Assembly (NCBI RefSeq): GCF_000058485.1
Contig: NC_008278.1
Location: 62,001 to 126,000, forward strand
DNA length: 64,000 nt
Reading direction: 5' to 3'
Source: Frankia alni ACN14a
GTDB taxonomy: Bacteria; Actinomycetota; Actinomycetes; Frankiales; Frankiaceae
A program made the translations under genes and the position numbers. A model generated the notes under the pieces. That model had not been told where the DNA came from, did not search any database, and saw nothing but the letters and a program-made list of their open reading frames with translations. Positions 55,728 through 62,129 of the stretch are shown here, piece by piece (the first letter of the stretch is position 1; the number at the start of each line of letters is the position of its first letter).

Positions 55728-56741
55728 TCACAGCTCGACCCAGCCGCCCCGCCGGCGGGAGGTGCCGGCCGCGGCGATGAGCCGGTTCGCGGTGAGCAGG
55801 TCGTGGAAGGTGGCGCCCCGCACCAGCCGCGCATCGTCGAGTTCGGTGGCCCGCACGACGTCGTAGGTGGCCTCCATCAGCCCGGGCCGGGCGGTCGGCG
55901 GGGTGGGCATCAGCAGGTCACGCACGCCGGCGTCGTCCTGGCGGCGGACGCGGCGGCCCTGGACGACGATGCGGCCGGCGTCTCCGCACACCGTGATGGT
56001 GGCGGTGTCCAGATTGCCGCCCATCCGTTCGTTGATCAGCACGGTGGCGCCGCTGGCGGAGAGCAGGGCCAGGGTCACGGGCGCGTCGGGCGTCAGCGTG
56101 GCGGCGGGCATCGCGGCGGGATCGGCGCAGACCGCGAGGATCTCCCCGCACCAGCGCATCGCGAGATCGATGATCTCGACTCGGCCGGTCGAGCCGGTCG
56201 GCGCGCCGACAACGGTCATCTGGGTGAGCCGGCCCAGCGACGCAACCGTGGCCGCGACGTGGGTCGCCGCCGGCCAGGCCCGCCCGTCCAGGGCCACCAC
56301 GTGGGCGAGATCGCCCTCCTCGGCCAGGTCGGCGACGGCCCGCAGCGTCTCCGCCTCGGCGGTGGCGGGGCCGGCGAGCAGCACGTGCAGGCCGATCTCG
56401 GCCGCCCGCCGGGCGACGATGTCCGAGCCGGGCGGTGGGGTCTCCACGCAGACGGCCTCGATGTCGTCCGAGAGCAGGGCGAGCAGGTCGGCGTAGGCGC
56501 GGGGGACCCCCGCCTCGGCCGCCCAGGCCAGCGATTCCAGCGGCTCCGGGGCGAGCAGGCCGACGACCGCGACCCCGGCGTCGCGCAGGACCTCGGCCGT
56601 CGTGCTGTCGGAGCCGTCGGTGACCAGGGCCATCGCGAGCGGCAGGTCGGGCTGGCGGCGGCGGACGAGCCGCCGCAGTTCCCGCCAGCTCGCGGACAGT
56701 GCCGGATCACGCGGTGGCACCAGCTCGGGGAGCGTCGTCAC
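55728..56741 (-). CDS. Gfo/Idh/MocA-like oxidoreductase family protein
   Basis: 337 residues. The first half is Rossmann-like (AGVAVVGLLAPEPLESLAWAA, AYADLLALLSDDIEAVCVETPP, GLHVLLAGPATAEAETLRAVADLAEE) in the layout of NAD(P)-dependent Gfo/Idh enzymes; the second half is a beta-rich domain. The usual EKP motif reads LLAGPA, so the catalytic lysine is missing and it may be non-catalytic. GTG 56741 is a probable start; upstream extensions are possible. Confidence 0.6.
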   Translation of the reverse strand: MTTLPELVPPRDPALSASWRELRRLVRRRQPDLPLAMALVTDGSDSTTAEVLRDAGVAVVGLLAPEPLESLAWAAEAGVPRAYADLLALLSDDIEAVCVETPPPGSDIVARRAAEIGLHVLLAGPATAEAETLRAVADLAEEGDLAHVVALDGRAWPAATHVAATVASLGRLTQMTVVGAPTGSTGRVEIIDLAMRWCGEILAVCADPAAMPAATLTPDAPVTLALLSASGATVLINERMGGNLDTATITVCGDAGRIVVQGRRVRRQDDAGVRDLLMPTPPTARPGLMEATYDVVRATELDDARLVRGATFHDLLTANRLIAAAGTSRRRGGWVEL

Positions 56742-56821
56742 GGCTCTGATAGTGCCCCCGGGCCGCCCGTGGTGGTCGGCGATGGCCGCGATTGCCGCGG
56801 AGAGCGGACAGCGTTGCCGCG

Positions 56822-56867
56822 TGTCAATCAGGGTTGACACCGCTTCATGTGTCAACGTAGGTTGACG
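56822..56867 (+). promoter_or_regulatory. Twin palindromic operators and leaderless promoter
   Basis: TGTCAATCAGGGTTGACA (56822-56839) and TGTCAACGTAGGTTGACG (56850-56867) share the form TGTCAA-N6-TTGAC and are 28 bp apart. TTGACA at 56834-56839 can be the -35 and TAGGTT (56858-56863) the -10, 18 bp apart and seven bases before the ATG at 56871. Confidence 0.72.
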
Positions 56868-56870
56868 GCC

Positions 56871-57098
56871 ATGAACATGACCGCCACGAAGCTCGCCGGG
56901 GCGGCCTCCGACGACGACCCCCGGGTGGGTCTCGCCGCCGTCGCCTCGTTGCGAGCCCTGTTGGAGTCACTCGAGGAGCTCCAGGTCGCCAGCGCCCGGC
57001 ACAAGGGCTGGTCCTGGCAGGAGATCGCCGACGTGCTCGGCGTGAGCCGGCAGGCCGCGCACAAGAAGTACGGGCGCCGATTCGGAAAGGGGAGGTAA
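56871..57098 (+). CDS. Small HTH DNA-binding protein
   Basis: 75 residues. The C-terminal half is a helix-turn-helix (WSWQEIADVLGVSRQAAHKKYGRRF). The N-terminal half is helical (LRALLESLEELQVASARH). ATG 56871 fits a leaderless transcript. Twin palindromes in its promoter are probably its own operator. It is followed four bases later by a Clp-N protein gene, a pairing I recall from other actinobacteria. Confidence 0.82.
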   Translation: MNMTATKLAGAASDDDPRVGLAAVASLRALLESLEELQVASARHKGWSWQEIADVLGVSRQAAHKKYGRRFGKGR

Positions 57099-57101
57099 GC
57101 G

Positions 57102-57701
57102 GTGTTCGAGAAGTTCACGCCGCAGTCCCGCGAGGTCGTGCGCGCCGCGACCCGGGTCGCGGCGGCCTTCGACCACGACCGGGTGCACAGCGGCCACCTG
57201 CTGTTCGCCATCGTCACCGAGGGCGGTGCCGTCGGGCGTGCCCTGACCGGCCTCGGGCTCGACGAACCGTCGCTGCGGACCGAGCTGCACGGATCCCGGG
57301 TGCTCTCCCGTGGCGGCCGGGAGGTGGACACCGACGCGCTCGCGGCGATCGGGGTGGACTACGAGGCCATCCGGGCCGCCGCCGACGAGCGGTTCGGCGC
57401 CGGCGTGCTGGGACTGACGATGGTCCGTAAGGTCCCCCGGCGGTCGTGGTGGCGGCGGCGCCCACGGGCGCGCGGTCCGCGCTTCTCCGCCGAGGCGGCG
57501 CGGGCGTTGGAACGCGCCGTGCGGTTCGCGGCTGCCCGCGGCGACGGGGATCTCACGCCGCTGCACCTGCTGCTGGGGATGCTCGCCGACCAGTTCTCGC
57601 TGGCCGCCGGGATCATCGTGCGCCGCGGGACGAGCCTGGACCAGGTCCGGTTCGCGGCGACGGAGGCGGCGGACGGCGCCGACCCGGGAGCGCGGGGCTG
57701 A
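57102..57701 (+). CDS. Clp N-terminal domain protein
   Basis: 199 residues with the double Clp-N repeat found at the front of ClpC/ClpA but without AAA+ ATPase modules. Repeat one begins MFEKFTPQSREVVRAATRVA and HSGHLLFAIV; repeat two is FSAEAARALERAVRFAAARGDGDLTPLHLLLGML in outline. A basic linker (RRSWWRRRPRARG) joins them. GTG 57102 follows GGGGAGG. It may bind Clp substrates or adaptors and is co-expressed with the HTH protein. Confidence 0.85.
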   Translation: MFEKFTPQSREVVRAATRVAAAFDHDRVHSGHLLFAIVTEGGAVGRALTGLGLDEPSLRTELHGSRVLSRGGREVDTDALAAIGVDYEAIRAAADERFGAGVLGLTMVRKVPRRSWWRRRPRARGPRFSAEAARALERAVRFAAARGDGDLTPLHLLLGMLADQFSLAAGIIVRRGTSLDQVRFAATEAADGADPGARG

Positions 57702-58345
57702 CCGCCCGGCTGTTCGTGGCCGCCGTGCCGCCGGCGGCGGTGACCGACGCGTTGTGCACCGCGGTGCACCGGGCCCGCGCGGCCGCCCCCGAGCTGCGCT
57801 GGTCGGCGCCCGACCGGTGGCACGTCACCCTCGCCTTCCTCGGCCAGGTGCCGGACGATCGGCGCGGCGACCTGGACGCCCGGCTCGCGCGGGTGGCCCG
57901 GCGGCACGGCCCGATCGCCGTCGAGACCGTCGGCGGCGGTCACTTCGGTGACCGGGTGCTGTGGACGGCGGTGCGGCCCCGATCCACGACGGCAGCTCCT
58001 GGTCCCACGACGGCAGCGCCCGGGCCCACGATGACCCGGTCTGGGCCCGCGACGGCGCCGGCCGGGGCGCTTGGGGCGCTTGCGGCCGGCGTGCGGCGGG
58101 CAGCCGAGCGGGCCGGCGCCGCCGCCGGGGCGGACGACCGGCCGCTGCGGGCGCACCTGACGCTCGCCCGGGTGCCCGACCGCAGCCACCGTGGGCTCGG
58201 TCCGCTGGTCGAGCTGCTGCGGGCCGACGTGGAGCCGCTGCCGTGGACCGTCGACCGGCTGGTGCTGATGCGCAGCGTCGACGGCGGCCCGGGCGCCGCC
58301 CCGGTCTACCGGGAGGAGGCGTCCTGGGCGCTCACCGGCCGATGA
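57698..58345 (+). CDS. thpR: RNA 2',3'-cyclic phosphodiesterase
   Basis: 2H phosphoesterase (2'-5' RNA ligase-like) of about 215 residues. The two HxT motifs are HVTLAF (His42) and HLTLAR (His153). RLFVAAVPP is the usual first strand, so the start must precede it; the only candidate is CTG 57698, which overlaps the Clp-N stop as CTGA and has GGGAG upstream. GTG 57716 would remove the first strand. A 30-residue Thr/Ala/Pro/Gly insertion (about 95-123) lies in a loop. Confidence 0.8.
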   Translation: MTARLFVAAVPPAAVTDALCTAVHRARAAAPELRWSAPDRWHVTLAFLGQVPDDRRGDLDARLARVARRHGPIAVETVGGGHFGDRVLWTAVRPRSTTAAPGPTTAAPGPTMTRSGPATAPAGALGALAAGVRRAAERAGAAAGADDRPLRAHLTLARVPDRSHRGLGPLVELLRADVEPLPWTVDRLVLMRSVDGGPGAAPVYREEASWALTGR

Positions 58346-58354
58346 GGGCCGGCC

Positions 58355-58846
58355 TCAGGACGCCACGGCCGGGTCGAGCGGGCGGTAACGGTAGCCCACC
58401 CGGCGGACCGTCTCGATCCGGTACCGGTGCTCGGGGCCGAGCTTGCGCCGCAGCCGGGTCACGAGGACGTCGACCGTGCGCACGTCCGGGGAGGTCTCGT
58501 CGTCGGCCTGGTGTCCCCAGACCGACGACAGCAGCGCCTGCCGGCTGTGCGCCTGCCCGGGGTGGTGGACGAAGAAGTCCAGCACCTCGAACTCGAGGTA
58601 GGTCAGCTGCAGCGCCCGCCCGTCCACGGTCGCGAGCCAGGCGGTCCGGTCGATCCACACCCCCGAGCGGGGCGGGGCCTGGACGGGCGCGTGGTGGTCG
58701 GGCCGAGCCGGCGCCGCGCTCGCCCGGACGTGAACCGGGGCGGGCGCGGGCTGCCGGGGGAGGGTCGCCGCCGTCCCGACGGGCGTGCGCGGCGGCGTGG
58801 TCACCAGGCGCGGCCGGTACGGGAGGGTGGTCGTCTGCGGGGGCAT
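58355..58846 (-). CDS. OmpR-type winged-helix DNA-binding protein without receiver
   Basis: 163 residues. The C-terminal 95 residues form a transcriptional-regulator winged helix (LTYLEFEVLDFFVHHPGQAHSRQALLSSVWG; RTVDVLVTRLRRKLG; IETVRRVGYRY in outline). The N-terminal 65 residues are Pro/Ala/Thr-rich and replace the receiver domain. ATG 58846 follows GAAAGG. Target genes are unknown. Confidence 0.85.
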   Translation of the reverse strand: MPPQTTTLPYRPRLVTTPPRTPVGTAATLPRQPAPAPVHVRASAAPARPDHHAPVQAPPRSGVWIDRTAWLATVDGRALQLTYLEFEVLDFFVHHPGQAHSRQALLSSVWGHQADDETSPDVRTVDVLVTRLRRKLGPEHRYRIETVRRVGYRYRPLDPAVAS

Positions 58847-58934
58847 CGCTGGCCTTTCGGTCAGTGGTTCTCCCGGTCGCCGGGAGCTGTGGGCGCGGGG
58901 CCGGGTGGGCTTGTGGAGCCGGGTGGGCCGTGGA

Positions 58935-59024
58935 CCCTGGAGCCGTATCGGGCCTTGGAGTCGGGTCGGGCCTTGGAGCCGTATCGGGCCCTGGAGTCGG
59001 GTCGGGCCCTGGAGTCGGGTCGGG
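58935..59024. repeat. Five 18-bp tandem repeats
   Basis: Five adjacent units of ccctggagtcgggtcggg / ccttggagccgtatcggg type in the upstream region of the winged-helix gene. No gene is supported across them. Confidence 0.9.
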
Positions 59025-59775
59025 CCCTGGGCCGGGGCGGAAATCCTGAGCGGGCGGTGGCGGCGGGGCTGGTCCCGGCCTCGCTTTCGGCGGGCGCGGG
59101 CCAGGGGCCGGACAGCGCTCGGGCACCGCGACGATGGGGCGGCCGAGCTGGGGTGGACCGGGGCGCGACGTCGACGGTGCCGGGCGTCCTCGCCGGTGGC
59201 GTGAAGGGATGTGATGCCATCGCGACGACGGGTGCGCCTGATCGACTACGGGCCCGTGGCGAGGACGGCGGGCCCAGGCAGGCGGGGCCGGCGCACCGGG
59301 CCGGGAACCGGAGCCCTTGCGGCGCCGGCCGGCCCGCAGGCGCGGATGCCGGGTGGTGCGGCTGGTGGCTGCCTGTCAGACAGCCGGACAGGCAGCCGAG
59401 GCGACGCGGAGCAGATCGATATGGCTCCGGGTGACCAGGATCAGCCGCTTCAACACAAGAGCAACGGAAGCACACTGCTCCGGTCGCCGCCAAGAGAATA
59501 AAAGTGTGACTTGCTTCACATGGTGTTATGGGATGGATCGAACGGGTGGCAGCGAAGGCCTGGAACGGCGGGTCCGCGCGGATGCTCGGCGAGGGTCTCC
59601 GGGCGGGCGGCGGGGTCCGCGTCCATCCGATTCGGACCAGTTCGTCCGGAATCTGGCGCGTCGTGCCGCCGGCCCGAGCGAAGTCGATTTTTCCGGTGGG
59701 GAAGGCGGAATATACTGGTGGATCGTTCGGCATCCGCTGGTCGGGGACGCGACGCGGCCGAGAACAGGAGATCTC
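59025..59775. other. Upstream region of the sulfotransferase-like gene
   Basis: No gene is supported, though open frames exist. It contains a CRP-type site at 59505-59520 in an AT-richer patch, and the ribosome site for the gene at 59776. Confidence 0.5.
59505..59520. promoter_or_regulatory. Perfect CRP/GlxR-type binding site
   Basis: TGTGACTTGCTTCACA is an exact TGTGA-N6-TCACA palindrome, the consensus for CRP-family regulators including actinobacterial GlxR/Cmr. It is 255 bp upstream of the sulfotransferase-like start. Confidence 0.6.
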
Positions 59776-60726
59776 ATGGCGCTGCCTGATTTCCTCGTGA
59801 TCGGCGCGCCGGACGCGGGCATGGAGATCCTCCTCGCTGACCTGCGACGCTGCCCGGCCGTCTTCCTCCCCGCCACCGAGCTGACTCCGCCTACCGAGCT
59901 GACTCCGCCTACCGGGCTGACTCCGCCTACCGAGCCCACTCCGCCCGCCGAGCGAGCCTTGGGTACCGGGCTCACTGCGCCTGCCGCTCTCGCCCCGCCC
60001 GCCGAGCGAGCCTCGGGTGCCGCAACGCCACAGGGCGGTGCGGGGGCGTGGGGCCCGGAGGCGGCGCGGCGCCGGGCGCGGTTCGAGGCCCTGGTCGACC
60101 CGGCGCCCGCGGGCGTCCTACGCGGCGTCAGCGCTCCCTACCACCTGGCGGACTTCACGGCCCTGCGGCACCTGCACGAGGTGCTGCCCTACGTGCGGCT
60201 CATCGCCCTGCTGCGGGATCCGGCGGCGCGGGCCCACGCGCACTGGCTGCGCATGCGCGCGTCCGGCCTGGAGCCCATCGTCGACTTCGAGGCAGCCCTG
60301 GCGGCGGAGGCGGAGCGGGCCTGCACCCTCTCGTCCTGGCCGTGGCGGTATCTGGCCCTTGGCCGATACGGGGCCCAGGTGCAGCGCCTGTACACCCTCT
60401 TCGCACGCCAGCAGGTGCTGCTCGTGCCCTACCCCGAGCTGAGCACGGATCCGGCGAGGGCACTGGGTCACGTCCACCGCTTCCTCGGTCTCGGCCGCCA
60501 CCGCGATCCCGCCGGTGTCGATCGTGCGTACCGTCCCGCCGAGGTCCCGGTCGAGAGGTGTGGCGACCTGGTCGCCCCGGGGTGCGCCGAGCCGGCGGTG
60601 GCGGCCGCTGCGCGGCGGCTCGATCCGGCCGTGGCCGCGCGGCTGCACGCCGGCTTCGGCGCCGATCTCGACCTGCTCGACCAGGTGACGGGACGGCGCT
60701 GGGCGCTCCGTCCGGCCCCGGACTGA
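59776..60726 (+). CDS. Sulfotransferase-family protein with altered PAPS loop
   Basis: 316 residues. ATG 59776 follows ACAGGAG. It opens with DFLVIGAPDAGMEILLADL where active sulfotransferases have GxxKxGTT, so the phosphosulfate-binding Lys and Thr are missing. The 3'-phosphate motif is partly kept (LLRDPAARAHAHWLR), and LYTLFARQQVLLVPYPELSTDPARAL matches the family. Tandem ELTPPT repeats follow the first helix. It may be inactive, use another donor, or bind only. Confidence 0.72.
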   Translation: MALPDFLVIGAPDAGMEILLADLRRCPAVFLPATELTPPTELTPPTGLTPPTEPTPPAERALGTGLTAPAALAPPAERASGAATPQGGAGAWGPEAARRRARFEALVDPAPAGVLRGVSAPYHLADFTALRHLHEVLPYVRLIALLRDPAARAHAHWLRMRASGLEPIVDFEAALAAEAERACTLSSWPWRYLALGRYGAQVQRLYTLFARQQVLLVPYPELSTDPARALGHVHRFLGLGRHRDPAGVDRAYRPAEVPVERCGDLVAPGCAEPAVAAAARRLDPAVAARLHAGFGADLDLLDQVTGRRWALRPAPD

Positions 60727-60887
60727 TCGCCGCACGGCTCTCTCGCCGGCCGAGTCGCCTGACGCCCAGCGCCGCCGGGTCAGCGGAAACCCTGGTGAGA
60801 GCGACCGAATCGGGCGCTCGGACGGCCTCGGGCACGGTGCGGGGGAGGACGCCCTGGATCTGCCCGGCCACGTGACTCGTGACTGGT

Positions 60888-60959
60888 GACTGGTATCCGT
60901 TTGTCGACTGGTGTCTGTTTGTGGGCTGGTGCCTTTTTGTGGGCTGGTGCCTGTTCGGC
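60888..60959. repeat. Four 18-bp tandem repeats
   Basis: Units gactggtatccgtttgtc, gactggtgtctgtttgtg, ggctggtgcctttttgtg and ggctggtgcctgttcggc fill part of the 310-bp gap between the convergent sulfotransferase and AA10 genes. Nothing else is evident there. Confidence 0.9.
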
Positions 60960-61036
60960 GACTGGTGGTCGTCGGTGGTCGTGACCCGGCCTGTCCCGTC
61001 CGCCGACCTGGGTCGGCCGACGGACGGGACCCGGCG

Positions 61037-61621
61037 TCACCCGGTGAAACTGAGGTCGATGACCTGGTAGAAGCCCTTGGGGGTGTCGGCGACCTCCCAG
61101 ACGCTGAGCAGGACGTGATAGCCCTGCCGCTGCGGTAGCTCGATCGTGTGCCGGGTCGGGTTCGCCGGAACGAGGTCGTCGGCCGACCAGTAGGGCTGGC
61201 CGCTGTTCTGGACCTGATGGAAGGGGTTCGGCTCGAACTGGGCTCGGCTCAGCGGGGCGTTCGGATCCCAGCCCTCGCGGGTCAGGAAGTAGTTCCACCG
61301 TCGCGTCTTGTGCGGGGCGTGGAAGCTCCAGGTGATGGTGAGCTGCTGGCCGGCGGCGACGGAGTGCTTCTGCCAGTCCGATCCCGGCTTGTCCAGTTCG
61401 GCGGCAAAATCCTGGCCGGCGCTGGCAATCTTCCCGTCGGCGGGCGGGGAGTCGTTGCGGACATCGTCGGCCGCGAACGGATCGGCCAGCCCGGCCTGCG
61501 TGGCCGGGAAGAACTTCCCTGATTCCAGGCCTGCGGACTGCCATTCGGCCAGATAGATGTGCGCGCGGGAGGCCGGCTCGGAGACGGTACCGTGCCGCGG
61601 CGCCACTTTACTCTGAGTCAT
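61037..61621 (-). CDS. AA10-type lytic polysaccharide monooxygenase domain protein
   Basis: 194 residues matching chitin/cellulose-active AA10 copper monooxygenases: HGTVSEPASRA with His10, the second brace His in SFHAPHKTRRWNYFLTREGWDP (His104), and VWEVADTPKGFYQVIDLSF with axial Phe184. In normal AA10 enzymes the first His becomes the mature N-terminus after signal cleavage; here only nine polar residues (MTQSKVAPR) precede it and no signal peptide is visible on either side of ATG 61621. Activity therefore depends on unusual processing or export. Confidence 0.85.
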   Translation of the reverse strand: MTQSKVAPRHGTVSEPASRAHIYLAEWQSAGLESGKFFPATQAGLADPFAADDVRNDSPPADGKIASAGQDFAAELDKPGSDWQKHSVAAGQQLTITWSFHAPHKTRRWNYFLTREGWDPNAPLSRAQFEPNPFHQVQNSGQPYWSADDLVPANPTRHTIELPQRQGYHVLLSVWEVADTPKGFYQVIDLSFTG

Positions 61622-61827
61622 GGTGTAACGGTAGCGTCGGACCTCTTGTTTTGCATTCCTGGAACATGGGAAGCAGATGGCTTCCACGGTGATTTTCCTG
61701 GAAACTCGCCCGAGCCATTTCCGGCGTTTCCGCGGAATGCCCAGGACCGGGCTCGGGTGCCGCGTTCCGGTCGAGCGGGGGCGTCCCGGCGGTTCCGGCC
61801 CACGGGCGCCGGGTACCGTCGGGCGGG

Positions 61828-62115
61828 ATGAGTGCGTCAGCGAACAGCGACCCCGCCGCGGGCATCGCCGCCGGGCCGGCCTCGACCGACCCGCCGGCGC
61901 CCCAGCCCCTGCCCTACGACGGCGTCGTCTCCGTCGCCGTCGGCACGGTGCTGTGGGCCGTCGCCGCGCTGGTCATGCTGGTGTTCCTCGGCGATCTGCG
62001 CGACGACGGCCATCTGTGGTGGCTGGCCACCGCGATCTGCGGCTTCGGGCTCGGGCTCGCCGGGCTGTGGATCGTGATCCGCCGCCGCAACCGGCTGCGG
62101 GGCCGGCAGGGATAG
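61828..62115 (+). CDS. DUF2530 membrane protein
   Basis: 95 residues. A disordered Pro/Ala N-terminus, then two transmembrane helices (VSVAVGTVLWAVAALVMLVF; WWLATAICGFGLGLAGLWIVI) and a basic end (RRRNRLRGRQG). This is the DUF2530 pattern. The function is unknown. It is convergent with, and 14 bp from, the large ATPase-like protein gene, an arrangement I recall from other actinobacteria. Confidence 0.8.
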   Translation: MSASANSDPAAGIAAGPASTDPPAPQPLPYDGVVSVAVGTVLWAVAALVMLVFLGDLRDDGHLWWLATAICGFGLGLAGLWIVIRRRNRLRGRQG

Positions 62116-62129
62116 CCGGCCCTCGCCGC

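Noticed and set aside
58861-59733. 290-codon minus-strand frame upstream of the winged-helix gene
   Set aside because: Its C-terminal half is the 18-bp repeat array and the rest shows no domain or ribosome site.
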